Shown: positions 19,310 through 27,892, counted from the stretch's first letter. The stretch is 64,000 bases of DNA from Negativicutes bacterium (GCA_031292035.1 JARLHX010000423.1:124001-188000), one strand, 5' to 3'. Notes: generated by a model not told the origin, from the sequence alone. Numbers and translations: made by a program.

Positions 19310-19455
19310 TTTTTAAAAGAGGCTTCTTATTAGTTCGCTGAACTTTTGGGAAGCCTCTTTTTTATTTTCGTAGTGACAGGTAAGGATATCTTGTAGGTGG
19401 TCTTGTAATCGCAATGAACCAGGCGCTCCATAATCTCTACCAGACCGACGCCAGC
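19310..19455. repeat. Diverged repeat, copy 1, including a terminator
   Basis: This segment aligns by eye over about 145 bases with 20314-20465. Shared parts are TTTAAAAGAGGC, the hairpin and T run, GTGAC-GGTAAGGA, and GATCTCT-like sequence. The hairpin AGAGGCTTC / GAAGCCTCT (19318-19358) plus T run is a good terminator. On the minus strand both copies read as similar peptide tails (GVGLVEI and PIGLAEI, both with SLPVT near the end), suggesting remnants of one gene family. The rest of the groEL to 19591 gap holds nothing else I recognise. Confidence 0.6.
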
Positions 19456-19590
19456 CTCGACCCCAAGCGAAGTGTGGGCATGACGTAAGGGGTAAATGAA
19501 AATGAACTACAACTATTCTTAGACGACGTAGCATTTTGCTGGATATGGAGGGAGAGGTCCCTGTATAATGGGGGTAAAGAGGTGATTGCT

Positions 19591-20190
19591 ATGAAGGTAG
19601 TGGCATTCAATGGAAGCCCGCGTCCGGATGGAAATACTGCAGCAATTATAAAACTCGTCTTCGGCGAATTAGAGAAGAGTGGGATTCAAACAGAGCTCGT
19701 GCAGGTCGGTGGGACTTCAGTGCGGGGGTGCACATCCTGTTACTTTTGTCATAACAATAAGTCGCAATTTTGCGCTGTGAAAAGCGACCCGCTCAATGAA
19801 TGGATCGAAAAAATTATGGAGGCCGATGGTATTATACTAGGCTCACCTGTATATTTCAACGGGATAACACCCGAAATGAAAGCGCTGATGGACAGGACTG
19901 GCTTTGTAGCTAGGGCGAACGGGCGGATGTTTAAACAAAAAATTGGAGCAGCTGTTGTGGTTTTGCGCCGTAATGGTGCAGTCAGCGCGCTGGACTCCAT
20001 GATGCATTACTTGTTGTCGATGCAAATGTTCCTTGTCGGGGGATCAAACAATGTCATAGCCAATAAAATTGGTGACGTTGATAAAGATGCCGAAGGGGTA
20101 CAGAATATGAGAACTCTGGGAGAGAATATGTCCGTCCTGCTAAACATGAAAAAGGCTTATGAGAGTAAGCTGCCTCCATTTTTAGTCTAA
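19591..20190 (+). CDS. NADPH-dependent FMN reductase / flavodoxin-like iron-sulfur flavoprotein
   Basis: The flavodoxin-fold protein (199 residues) begins KVVAFNGSPRPDGNTAAII, the FMN phosphate loop, followed by a Cys motif GCTSCYFCHNNKSQFC and IILGSPVYFNGITPEMKALMDR. It belongs to the NADPH-dependent FMN reductase/iron-sulfur flavoprotein family. ATG 19591 has AAAGAGGTGAT directly upstream, better than the GTG three codons before. It lies alone between two copies of a diverged repeat, so it may have been inserted as a cassette. Confidence 0.85.
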   Translation: MKVVAFNGSPRPDGNTAAIIKLVFGELEKSGIQTELVQVGGTSVRGCTSCYFCHNNKSQFCAVKSDPLNEWIEKIMEADGIILGSPVYFNGITPEMKALMDRTGFVARANGRMFKQKIGAAVVVLRRNGAVSALDSMMHYLLSMQMFLVGGSNNVIANKIGDVDKDAEGVQNMRTLGENMSVLLNMKKAYESKLPPFLV

Positions 20191-20313
20191 TTCCTCATAT
20201 TTGCTCATGTGCATAAGTAAACATGGTATTTTATTGTTAAAGATGCTACTGGCTTTGAAACAGAAGGATTATAGCGGCAGGAAAACATTAATAGTAATAT
20301 TTTGACCATAGTA

Positions 20314-20465
20314 AGTTTAAAAGAGGCCTTTTGTCAGTTCTCTGAATTGTTGAGAGGTCTCTCTTTTTTATTTTTCTGTGACGGGTAAGGACGACACCTT
20401 ACAGGTGATTTCATCGTCGCCGAGACCCAAGGCTCCGATCTCTGCCAGCCCTATTGGTGTGTTAA
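20314..20465. repeat. Diverged repeat, copy 2, including a terminator
   Basis: This is the partner of 19310-19455. It contains AGAGGCCT / AGGTCTCT with one G-U pair and a T run (20322-20370), a likely terminator for the FMN reductase gene. The minus strand then reads as a short tail, IGLAEIGALGLGDDEITCKV, ending SLPVTEK and a stop. The remainder of the gap up to 20542 shows nothing further. Confidence 0.6.
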
Positions 20466-20541
20466 GAGCGATTTATGTAATTTTGCGTCTAGGGATAAAA
20501 AAGTTGCCAGGAAACTGAAGAAAATTGTCGAATGATGACAA

Positions 20542-20570
20542 TTGATGGAAGTGTAAAATAAACGTATACT
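20542..20570 (+). promoter_or_regulatory. SigmaA-type promoter of the receiver-domain gene
   Basis: TTGATG (20542-20547) and TATACT (20565-20570) are separated by 17 bases, about 70 bases before the start at 20639. Confidence 0.7.
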
Positions 20571-20638
20571 AGAATTAATTTTCATTAAATCACCATATTT
20601 ACTTACCTTTAGTGTCAAAGATAAGGGAGAGCGATTGT

Positions 20639-21199
20639 ATGCAAATTTTAATTGTAGATGACTCCAACTTTGCCCTCAATACCATCCACAATGAATTGAC
20701 AGCAATGGGCATCGAAGAAAGCCAAATAGAGCAGGCGAAAAGTGGGGCTGCGGCCTTGCGCCTCATAGAGACTCGCTCGTATGACCTTTTCATACTTGAT
20801 ATTGTTATGCCAGGCATCGACGGTATTGCTGTGCTGAAAGAAGTCAAAAGAATACAACCCGGCGCAAAAATCATTATGTGTAGTGGCACAAGTTCTGAGG
20901 AAATCATACGACAATTGATTGGTTTAGGGATAAACGCTTTTTTGGTTAAGCCGTTTCAGGCAGAGGACTTTGTAACTGCGGTTTTCCGTAACATATCAAT
21001 ACCAAACAAAAATATAGAAAAAGATATTTTAAGAGCGCGATGTCATGTTTGCGACAGTGAGATGATAGAAGTAGATCTAGTCAATACGATAAGCTTTTAT
21101 TGTTCCAACCAATGTATGCAAATCGGACCGTTGGTCAAGGTATTAATCACGCAAGAGGAACTTGATCACGATTATGAAAGCGCCAGCCATAAACGGTAG
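20639..21199 (+). CDS. Response regulator receiver with Cys-rich C-terminal tail
   Basis: Residues 1-120 form a CheY-like receiver: VDD (7-8), phospho-acceptor D54 in LFILDIVMPGIDG, CSGTSS and FLVKPF. The tail (about 135-186) contains CHVC, then 18 residues on, CSNQC, a possible four-Cys metal site, and no DNA-binding domain. ATG 20639 has AAGGGAG 9 bases upstream. The next gene is a large sensor phosphatase, so this receiver may be part of its switch. What the tail binds is unknown. Confidence 0.8.
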   Translation: MQILIVDDSNFALNTIHNELTAMGIEESQIEQAKSGAAALRLIETRSYDLFILDIVMPGIDGIAVLKEVKRIQPGAKIIMCSGTSSEEIIRQLIGLGINAFLVKPFQAEDFVTAVFRNISIPNKNIEKDILRARCHVCDSEMIEVDLVNTISFYCSNQCMQIGPLVKVLITQEELDHDYESASHKR

Positions 21200-21404
21200 G
21201 AATAAAATAATTTCTTGTACCTATATGGTTTTTGCAAGGGTTTCTATGAGATGCGGTAATTATTTGTAATATGTATGTAGAATTAATACTGAGCAGGATT
21301 TTTAATTGCGATGAATGGTGATATCTTAAAGTCTAAACAGCACTTGAACAAGTATTGGCCAGGGCTCTTTTACATCGATCTTTAGCCATCATAGGGGGAG
21401 TGTC

Positions 21405-23819
21405 TTGGACAAGTTCAGTATTTCCAGCCTGACCCAAAAAATCAAAACCGAGGCTACGGGACTGATCATTCTGCTGGGGATCCTTTTGGTCGCCGGCTTG
21501 TGGCTTTTTGTCTGGCAACAAACCAACGATGATTACGATAGGACAATAGCTGAGACTTCAAAAGAAACGATGAATCTAGTCCATGCATTCGAAGAACATG
21601 TGCTAAGAATCGTTACTCAAGCCGATAAGGATTTGCTTGTCCTAAGACAAGCCTACGAGAAGGATGGACCTGCGGGCTTTACTGTGACTGCGTCCAAGAT
21701 AACTGTTGAGAATGATCCATCGCGAAATACGATATCGATCACTAATGCGCAGGGGATTCATATTGCAAGTTCTTTTAATCGTACTCTCGGAATCAATAGC
21801 TCGGATCGGGACTACTTTCAAACTCACCGGGACGGTTCTGCCGACACTTTGTTTATCAGCAAGCCGCTTATGAGCAGGGTGACCGGAAAGCCGATCATTG
21901 TTCTTAGCCGGCGTATCAATAATCCGGACGGATCGTTTGGCGGCGTCGTGTATATCAGTCTGAGAATAAACTATTTCCTCGATTTTTATAAAAAAATGGA
22001 TCTGGGGCAAAGTCAGCTCATTAACCTTCTTGGTATGGATGGGGTTGTTCGAGCGCGACAAGCTGGAACGGATTTGTCAGTCGGTCAAGACGTCAGAGAC
22101 GGTCAGGTTTGGAAAAGTGCCCAAAGCGGGCGCACAGCAGATACGTTTATCTCAGAGAGTGGTCTTGATAAAATCAAACGAATCACCAGCTACCGGGTGA
22201 TTGAAGGGTATCCTCTAATTATCTTAGTCTCTAAATCTGCCGAAGCTGCCCTGGCTCCGTATGAGAAACGCAAACACGGCTATGTGATCGCGGCATCGCT
22301 GACCAGCTTGCTGATCGGGGTATTGAGCGCTTTATGGATTGAACGGACAAGACGGGCTTTACGCGACGGCGAGAGGCGCTATAGAGCGCTTGTTAAACAA
22401 TCCAGTGAAGGAATCTTAATTTGCGAGTTCCCGTCGATGAACATTGTCGAAGCCAACAAGACCGCCTGTAGAATGTTCGGGTATACGGAAGAAGAACTGC
22501 TGGCGATGTCTATGTATGATTTTCGGCTATCCAGCGAAAAAAGCTCTAAAGAAGTGCTCAAACGAATGGCAACAGAGAAAGGGGTTCCCGCGGCGATCCG
22601 CCAATACCGGCACAAGGACGGTCGCATCATATCAACGGAGCGGGCTGGCTCACTGATCGAGTACGAAGGTAAGCAACTGGCCATCCTCACCTATCGTGAC
22701 ATCACCGCAGACCGAAATCTTCAAGAGCAGATACAGACAGAAGTCAGGCTGGCCGGAACGGTGCAAAAAGCGGGGCTGCCAGGTGACTACACCGACGACA
22801 AGGTGAGTATCAGAACCATCTATGAACCGGTGCACTTGGTGAGTGGCGACTATTACGGCTATCGATGGTCGAAAGACGGCAGGGTGCTCAACGGTTTTAT
22901 TCTCGACGTAACGGGACACGGAATGGCGACAGCGCTGCAGACGGCCGCAATCAGCACGGTGTTGACTGAGGAAATGGAAAGAGAGCAGATTTGGTCGGCA
23001 AAGGCAATGGAAACCATCAATTTGCAGATACCCAACTATCTGCCGGAAGAATCCTTTGCCGCCATCTTGACCTTTTCACTGGATTTTCGCGCCAGGCAGC
23101 TTAAGCTGATTGCCGCCGGTATCAATTATTACTTAGTTTCAGCTTATAACAAAAATGACTGGGGCGTTTTGTCAGGTTACTATCTCGGTATTTCCGAGAC
23201 CGCTAATTTCGGCGAGACGATCATTCCTTTCCAGCACGGCGATGCGTTCTATTTTATGACTGATGGAATATCAGACCGGATGGACCGGCGCCAGCCTATC
23301 GAAGTGCATGATTTCGCAGGCACGGTAGAAAAGTTGAAGCGACTGGCTGATAGTCCGGAAAAATTCGACGACTGCTCGGCGCTCTGCATCAAAGTCACCG
23401 GGCTGCCTCCTTATCCGGTATGTTTCGAATACGTGAATGCGGGAGAAAGACCAAGTATCCGGGAACGGGGGCTAAAGGTACTGGCCGAACTTGCCGGCAT
23501 GCAGAGTGCAGCGGTTGAGATCGCGATTGGCGAGGCGGTTGTGAACGGCCTGCAACATGGGACAAAGGTCAAAATAAAAATAAATAAGATTGGCAGATTC
23601 CTCGTTATCCGGGTGCGCGACGATGGACCAGGGTTTGATGGGAATGCTGCGATAGCGGCGATTCGTGCCGTAGGAATTCAGGAGATCTACCAAGCACGTC
23701 TTTGGAAGGAGCATGACCGGGGGATACCGATGATGATGACATATATGGACCGGGTGATTTATAACAAGGCTGGCAATGAAGTATTGATGATAAAGAGATT
23801 GACTGGTGAGGGAATGTAA
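21405..23819 (+). CDS. Membrane sensor: Cache-PAS-SpoIIE phosphatase-HATPase
   Basis: The 804-residue protein has a transmembrane segment at about 17-37, an extracytoplasmic double-Cache-like domain (FNRTLGINSSDRDYFQTHRDG), and a second transmembrane segment at about 290-309. A PAS domain follows (about 320-435), then a SpoIIE/PP2C-type phosphatase (about 440-660: SGDYYGYRW, FILDVTGHGMATALQTA, FYFMTDGISD), then an RsbW-like ATPase (about 680-800: IAIGEAVVNGLQHG, RVRDDGPGFD). Phosphatase and anti-sigma-type kinase in one chain suggest it sets the state of a STAS/sigma partner switch. It starts at a TTG after GGGGGAG. Confidence 0.88.
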   Translation: MDKFSISSLTQKIKTEATGLIILLGILLVAGLWLFVWQQTNDDYDRTIAETSKETMNLVHAFEEHVLRIVTQADKDLLVLRQAYEKDGPAGFTVTASKITVENDPSRNTISITNAQGIHIASSFNRTLGINSSDRDYFQTHRDGSADTLFISKPLMSRVTGKPIIVLSRRINNPDGSFGGVVYISLRINYFLDFYKKMDLGQSQLINLLGMDGVVRARQAGTDLSVGQDVRDGQVWKSAQSGRTADTFISESGLDKIKRITSYRVIEGYPLIILVSKSAEAALAPYEKRKHGYVIAASLTSLLIGVLSALWIERTRRALRDGERRYRALVKQSSEGILICEFPSMNIVEANKTACRMFGYTEEELLAMSMYDFRLSSEKSSKEVLKRMATEKGVPAAIRQYRHKDGRIISTERAGSLIEYEGKQLAILTYRDITADRNLQEQIQTEVRLAGTVQKAGLPGDYTDDKVSIRTIYEPVHLVSGDYYGYRWSKDGRVLNGFILDVTGHGMATALQTAAISTVLTEEMEREQIWSAKAMETINLQIPNYLPEESFAAILTFSLDFRARQLKLIAAGINYYLVSAYNKNDWGVLSGYYLGISETANFGETIIPFQHGDAFYFMTDGISDRMDRRQPIEVHDFAGTVEKLKRLADSPEKFDDCSALCIKVTGLPPYPVCFEYVNAGERPSIRERGLKVLAELAGMQSAAVEIAIGEAVVNGLQHGTKVKIKINKIGRFLVIRVRDDGPGFDGNAAIAAIRAVGIQEIYQARLWKEHDRGIPMMMTYMDRVIYNKAGNEVLMIKRLTGEGM

Positions 23820-23936
23820 TGGCGGCAGGCTATTCATCCTGAATACATCAGAAGGGCCGCCGATTGTCTTTAGAACAGGTAAGGACACGGAAGAACGGGA
23901 AGATACTGATCATTATCTTCATAAGGAGGTTTTTTA

Positions 23937-24149
23937 ATGACCCCGAACTGGCTGGTACGGACTATATTCGTACTTTGTTTGTGTTTGTTTTTCAGTGTGA
24001 CCGCCTTGGCAGCAGGTAAATGGGTAGAAGATTCAAATACAGGCTGTAAAATATGGCTGATTATGCCTGATGTAGTGTCCGATCTTTTGGTAAGTTGGAG
24101 CAGACCGATAGTAGAGTGCAAGGCGGAGGGCAATGGTATATTGACCTGA
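23937..24149 (+). pseudogene. Truncated exported MORN-type protein
   Basis: A signal peptide (ending ALAAG) is followed by GKWVEDSNTGCKIW and a segment ending KAEGNGILT, then a TGA stop. The end looks like the first MORN unit (EGxGxLTW), and the stop sits exactly where Trp (TGG) is expected. Further in frame, reading resumes as HNRTGDCNLYKYW before more stops. GGAGG precedes the ATG. I read it as a decayed relative of the MORN gene at 29406; a real 70-residue exported peptide is the alternative. Confidence 0.55.
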
Positions 24150-24266
24150 CACAATAGGACCGGTGATTGTAACTTATATAAATACTGGTTTACGAGAGCG
24201 CCTGAACATTCATTAAGGATGCCTAAAAGATAATGAAGCGGCACCAGAACGGAGGAGAGAACGAAA

Positions 24267-24410
24267 ATGACAAGATTTACGGGCGGCGGTTTTCACAAGG
24301 GCAGTACTAAGAAACACCCTTATCGACAACACTACTCAGCCTCTTGCAATTTTCGGCAAAAATATTTATATATCGACATTTGGCGGAAGGGATTTGCAGG
24401 TTATCACTAG
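24267..24410 (+). CDS. Possible small ORF (47 aa), doubtful
   Basis: An ATG with a strong GGAGGAGAG ribosome site opens 47 codons (MTRFTGGGFHKGSTKKHPYR...). The peptide is basic and matches nothing I know. Its second half overlaps a stretch (24351-24389) that is conserved at 39796-39836 where this frame is not maintained, so the conservation is not for this peptide. It may be the start of a lost gene. Confidence 0.25.
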   Translation: MTRFTGGGFHKGSTKKHPYRQHYSASCNFRQKYLYIDIWRKGFAGYH

Positions 24411-24545
24411 AAAAATGACAAAGAGGATCACTGTTGAATAGGTTGCCTAAGGCATGATACCGTGGGGTAGTTGCCTATAGATGGACAAGCACTCTGAATC
24501 GCTGCTGAATCACAATATTATTTTTCGCAATAGCGATGCTACAGT
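24351..24545 (+). promoter_or_regulatory. Conserved leader element L1 upstream of an orphan CXXX peptide gene
   Basis: This segment aligns with 39796-39982. Shared blocks are TTTCGGCAAA...ATATATCGACATT (24351-24380), a TTTGCAGGT box (24393) matching TTGACAGGT, and the core GGCATGATACCGTGGGGTAG-TTGCC (24451-24475, with one change). The stretch ACAAGCACTCT...CGCTGCTGA (24485-24507) recurs at 30628-30650. The core GGGUAGUU can pair with the 5' arm of the following terminator (AACUAC), so an antiterminator is possible. It is not a riboswitch class I recognise. Confidence 0.5.
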
Positions 24546-24579
24546 AACAAACTACTCTTTGGAGTAGTTTGTTGTTTTT
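24546..24579 (+). terminator. Terminator hairpin of leader L1
   Basis: A perfect 12-bp stem (AACAAACTACTC / GAGTAGTTTGTT, loop TTTG) is followed by a T-rich tract. It lies about 175 bases before the peptide gene, so it ends a short leader transcript or an independent small RNA. Confidence 0.8.
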
Positions 24580-24608
24580 GTGCCGGAATGTTGCCATAGA
24601 GAGCCATG

Positions 24609-24627
24609 ACTATCCTTTTCGGGTAGT
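24609..24627 (+). promoter_or_regulatory. Dyad operator-like site, copy 1
   Basis: ACTATCC-TTTTC-GGGTAGT matches the perfect dyad at 40047-40065 with one change. Twenty bases downstream is GTTAAATTTGGTATCAGA, conserved at the second locus with the same spacing, which would place the dyad about 40-45 bases upstream of transcription start. Confidence 0.5.
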
Positions 24628-24753
24628 ACAGTAAAGAGAGAATCTATGTTAAATTTGGTATCAGATGAAGGCAGAACAAAATTCGGTTGCCGGCTTCAGA
24701 TATACCAAACGATAGAATGAGTTGCTTGTGGAACTTGTGAAGGAGGCGTCAAA

Positions 24754-25119
24754 ATGAGGAAGGACGATGACGGAGGAAAGCCCCAGGTGCTGCCGCTGGC
24801 GAAGGCCGAAACCAAAATGGACAGACGCGTTTTTTTCGCGACTGCCGGAAAAATTATTATTCCAACACTCGGCATCCTTGGAGTGATGCCTTTGGGAAGT
24901 TTTGAGGGACCACCGAATACGAGCGGCTGCCCTACCTGTCAAGGCACCTGTATCAATGCGTGTAGGAGAGACTGCAATTCTGATTGTGCGAGAACCTGTT
25001 CCGCCGAGTGTCACTCAGACTGTTCGAAAGCCTGTGCGACAAGTTGCTCAGGCACATGTCAAGGATACGCAGGAGCAAAAGCCAGTCCCACTAACAGCAC
25101 CACTTTTACGGAAGGCTGA
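24754..25119 (+). CDS. CXXX-repeat Cys-rich peptide precursor (orphan A)
   Basis: The 121-residue peptide has the leader MDRRVFFATAGKIIIPTLGILG (residues about 22-43), shared with the precursors at 40-44.6 kb, and a core of 12 Cys. After an initial CPTC, Cys recurs every fourth residue (CQGTCINACRRDC...). It lies 15 kb from the maturase genes, so modification would have to occur in trans. The twin Arg followed by a hydrophobic stretch resembles a Tat signal. GGAGGCGTC precedes the ATG. Its core is more charged than the others. Confidence 0.8.
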   Translation: MRKDDDGGKPQVLPLAKAETKMDRRVFFATAGKIIIPTLGILGVMPLGSFEGPPNTSGCPTCQGTCINACRRDCNSDCARTCSAECHSDCSKACATSCSGTCQGYAGAKASPTNSTTFTEG

Positions 25120-25286
25120 TATTGGGTGACTTTATCCAGAATTGATTACAACCGGCTTCCGGTAAAGCCAATCCTCCGTGGCGCCGCCTTCCCTTGTTTT
25201 GCAGGGTATGCGGCATGGGGCTTTACGGCGGCAGCGAACTTTTTTGGTAGATAACTGTGTGAATCGGAACGCAGGGGGTATTACTC

Positions 25287-25910
25287 ATGAATAGTAAGGT
25301 TTCCATTATGGTTATTATCTTTTCCCTAGTACTGATGAGTTTTGCGGTATCGGCCTCTGCCTCCGCGGTGGTTCCCGATGGGTTTGTAGGCATACCGTGG
25401 GGAGCGAATAGAGAACAAGTTATTAAAACAATGAATGAGCGGGGATTCACCACGCAAGGAACGACGAGTTGGGGAGGTATGGCGCCTTCCACATTAGTAT
25501 TTAGAGGGGCCTTTGACGGTGTACCTTGCCAGTTGCAATTTGATTTACTAAATAATGCTTTATATGCTGGTCATGCAACGCAACTGGGGTTGTTTTCTCC
25601 TCCTGGACATTTAGAAGGGCTTTACAAGCGAATGGTAAGCCAAATTGGCACAAAATATGGTCCACCCCAATCTGATAAGATGAATGAATATAAAGAGGAT
25701 AATGGAAAAATCTATGGGCGCGGATGGATGGCAAGCTGGGAACTTATTGATAATGATTCTTTGGACAAATTTGGGATATGGGTCGACTTGGATATACCTG
25801 GCGCTATGTACTATTCTAATGCTCCGGATCCTAATAAACCGGAGCCGTCTGTTACTATAACCTATACTGCCATTAGCCTTCAGGACAGGCTGAAAAAGAA
25901 GGAGTTTTAG
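25287..25910 (+). CDS. Exported IPWG-motif protein 1, function unknown
   Basis: The 207-residue protein has a signal peptide ending near ASASA. The mature part begins DGFVGIPWGANREQVIKTMNERG, a pattern shared with the proteins at 27257 and 33972: an aromatic-Gly turn followed by a helix. Strands such as FDGVPCQLQFDLLNNALYAG follow, then a region before the C-terminal VTITYT. The layout (IPWG near the start, a variable middle, VTITYT near the end) is conserved in all three. I do not recognise a named family. Confidence 0.7.
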   Translation: MNSKVSIMVIIFSLVLMSFAVSASASAVVPDGFVGIPWGANREQVIKTMNERGFTTQGTTSWGGMAPSTLVFRGAFDGVPCQLQFDLLNNALYAGHATQLGLFSPPGHLEGLYKRMVSQIGTKYGPPQSDKMNEYKEDNGKIYGRGWMASWELIDNDSLDKFGIWVDLDIPGAMYYSNAPDPNKPEPSVTITYTAISLQDRLKKKEF

Positions 25911-26046
25911 ATACCGACTTCGACTTAATTTTGGGTAGGCCAGCCTGGTTTTTCGAGTATTCCCGCTTTGGCAAGGCAGCAATCTGTGACACTCTCGGAA
26001 GGGTTAGCGGTAAAATCGTGCAGTCTGGGTCGGGGAGGGGGCGGCA

Positions 26047-27201
26047 ATGCTGACAAATCAGATGTTTAAAGCTGTCGGCAGAGTTTTGGCAGTCGCATTC
26101 TTATGGGCGGCGATGACTGCCGGCTTTGCGGCACCACACGACGAGTGGCATCTTTTCCCGATCAAGAACGGTGAGCTGGTTGGGTTTATCGATGTCAACG
26201 GAACGGTGATCATCCCGCCCCAGTACAAAGAAGTCTTCCGGTTCAGCGAAGGACTGGCTCCAGCCCGGGCGGCAGACAGCGGCAAGTGGGGCTATATCGA
26301 CCAGACCGGGAGCTTCGTTATTCCGCCCCAGTACAAAGAAGCCCGTCTGTTCAGTGACGGACTGGCCCAGGTTAAATTTGAACCGGCGGGCGGCGGATAT
26401 ATCGACTATAGTGGCCGGGTAGTCTTCCAAGGCGACGGCGGATATGTTCGCAACGGCATGGTCGCTCTTAGAACAAAGGAGAAAACGATTTTTGCCGACA
26501 AAAGCGGCGTGACACTGTTTGAAGTGATGGGTGCGGCTTGGCAGGTCGGCGGCGGTCTTATCGCATTTATCGAGAACGAGCAGATGGGTTTTATGAACCG
26601 GGACGGCAGGATCGTCATTCAGCCGGCATATCACCGTGTAGTCTTCTGGGGAGACGAGCAGTTTGCGGAACAGATAACCCCGGTTAGTATCGGACCCCGT
26701 GAGAAGCCCCTATACGGCTTCATCGACAGGACCGGCAAAGTAGTGGTCGACTTTCAGTTCGAGTGGGCGGGTCAATTCTCGGGTGGGTTGGCGGCTGTCG
26801 TGAAGGAGGGCAAGTTCGGCTATGTGAATACCGCCGGTGAGGTGGTTATTGTACCGCAATTCATCGGGGCCTTCCCGTTTTCGGAGGGCCTGGCCGCCGT
26901 CAAAACAGGCGATAACCGGTGGGGATTTATCGACACCCAGGGCCGGATGGTAATTGCGCCTCAGTACCTCCTGCGGCTGGGGGGCTTCCCGATGGTTTTC
27001 AGTGAAGGGCTGGCGGCAGTGCGGACCGAAGCTGGTATGGGGTTCATCAATAGGGACGGCGAAATGGTGGTTCCTGCAGTATACAAGGGAGTGAGGGACT
27101 TCTCAGGCGGGTTGGCCCAGGTCTGGTTTTTCGATGGAACCAGCGCCTATATCAACCGCGAGGGAGTAGTCGTCTGGCCGCGGGCCATCATATTGCCTTG
27201 A
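26047..27201 (+). CDS. Exported WG (KWG) repeat protein 1
   Basis: A signal peptide (ending AAMTAGFAA) precedes about seven repeats of roughly 35-45 residues, such as GKWGYIDQTGSFVIPPQYKE followed by a FSxGLA turn. This is the WG-repeat (beta-hairpin/propeller-like) pattern. It is 384 residues long and collinear with the paralogue at 31256, with which it shares most residues by eye. WG-repeat proteins are common in surface and secreted proteins; their binding partners are generally unknown. GGGAGGGGG precedes the ATG. Confidence 0.88.
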   Translation: MLTNQMFKAVGRVLAVAFLWAAMTAGFAAPHDEWHLFPIKNGELVGFIDVNGTVIIPPQYKEVFRFSEGLAPARAADSGKWGYIDQTGSFVIPPQYKEARLFSDGLAQVKFEPAGGGYIDYSGRVVFQGDGGYVRNGMVALRTKEKTIFADKSGVTLFEVMGAAWQVGGGLIAFIENEQMGFMNRDGRIVIQPAYHRVVFWGDEQFAEQITPVSIGPREKPLYGFIDRTGKVVVDFQFEWAGQFSGGLAAVVKEGKFGYVNTAGEVVIVPQFIGAFPFSEGLAAVKTGDNRWGFIDTQGRMVIAPQYLLRLGGFPMVFSEGLAAVRTEAGMGFINRDGEMVVPAVYKGVRDFSGGLAQVWFFDGTSAYINREGVVVWPRAIILP

Positions 27202-27256
27202 ACGTGTCGGCGAGAAAAGCAGAGTTCGGAGCGCACATAAAAGGAGTGCTTGGGTA

Positions 27257-27838
27257 ATGAAAAAGGCATTGATTGTGCTTATGTCTATTGTTGCATTGTT
27301 TTTTGCGCCAGGGACGACGCAGGCAGCCGATTTGACCGACGGAGCGCTGGGCATTCCCTGGGGAGCTTCGCCGGCACAGGCCCGGCAGTTGATGGAGCAG
27401 AACAACTATGCCTTCGTAGAGCAGATGGTTTATCCTAAGGGAGTACCCCTTCCGATGTTTGTTTACAGAGGGCTCTATGCCTCATATCCGGCAACAGTCC
27501 GGATTGAATTTATAAACAATCAAATGGTTGTGGTAGCTGTGATTCTGTGGGAGGGGAAATTGACCGAAACCTTTCGAGACCTGAACGGTCTGCTGACGGA
27601 AAAGTACGGGCTGCTGACGAGCAATTTTTCCGTGTATTATGAGCCGAAGCCCTGCCGCGGGGGACTCCGCAAAGAGTCCTACTGGAAAAACGTGGGGGCC
27701 GCCGGGCTGAACATCACGCTGATTTATTATCCGGGGCTTAAGTGCCCCGATGGGGACATACCGGAGAGCGTTTCTGTCGAGTACAAAAATGACGGATTGG
27801 TAGAAAAGCTGAAGGATCAGTCGCGGCAAAACATATAG
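27257..27838 (+). CDS. Exported IPWG-motif protein 2, function unknown
   Basis: A 193-residue protein with a signal peptide (ending PGTTQAA). The mature N-terminus LTDGALGIPWGASPAQARQLMEQNNYAF matches the proteins at 25287 and 33972. Strand pairs (ATVRIEFINNQMVVVAVIL) and a Cys pair (PCRGG and LKCPDG) lie in the C-terminal half. It starts 55 bases after the WG gene with AAAGGAG upstream, so both may be co-transcribed. No function can be assigned. Confidence 0.7.
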   Translation: MKKALIVLMSIVALFFAPGTTQAADLTDGALGIPWGASPAQARQLMEQNNYAFVEQMVYPKGVPLPMFVYRGLYASYPATVRIEFINNQMVVVAVILWEGKLTETFRDLNGLLTEKYGLLTSNFSVYYEPKPCRGGLRKESYWKNVGAAGLNITLIYYPGLKCPDGDIPESVSVEYKNDGLVEKLKDQSRQNI

Positions 27839-27853
27839 ATGCAGGGAAATAAC

Positions 27854-27892
27854 TGGGGAACCGGCACAGAGCACTGTTCCCCAATTATTTTA
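27854..27892 (+). terminator. Terminator after IPWG protein 2
   Basis: TGGGGAAC (27854-27861) pairs with GTTCCCCA (27876-27883) and is followed by ATTATTTT. Confidence 0.75.

Noticed and set aside
19313..19534. 73-codon minus-strand frame after groEL
   Set aside because: It includes the terminator hairpin and is not in the frame that is similar between the two repeat copies.
24420..24545. Leader L1 as a T-box, THF, preQ1, fluoride or GEMM riboswitch
   Set aside because: None of the signature sequences of those classes (for example TGGNACCGCG of the T-box or GACGCAAAGCC of GEMM-I) is present. It is reported only as an unassigned conserved element.
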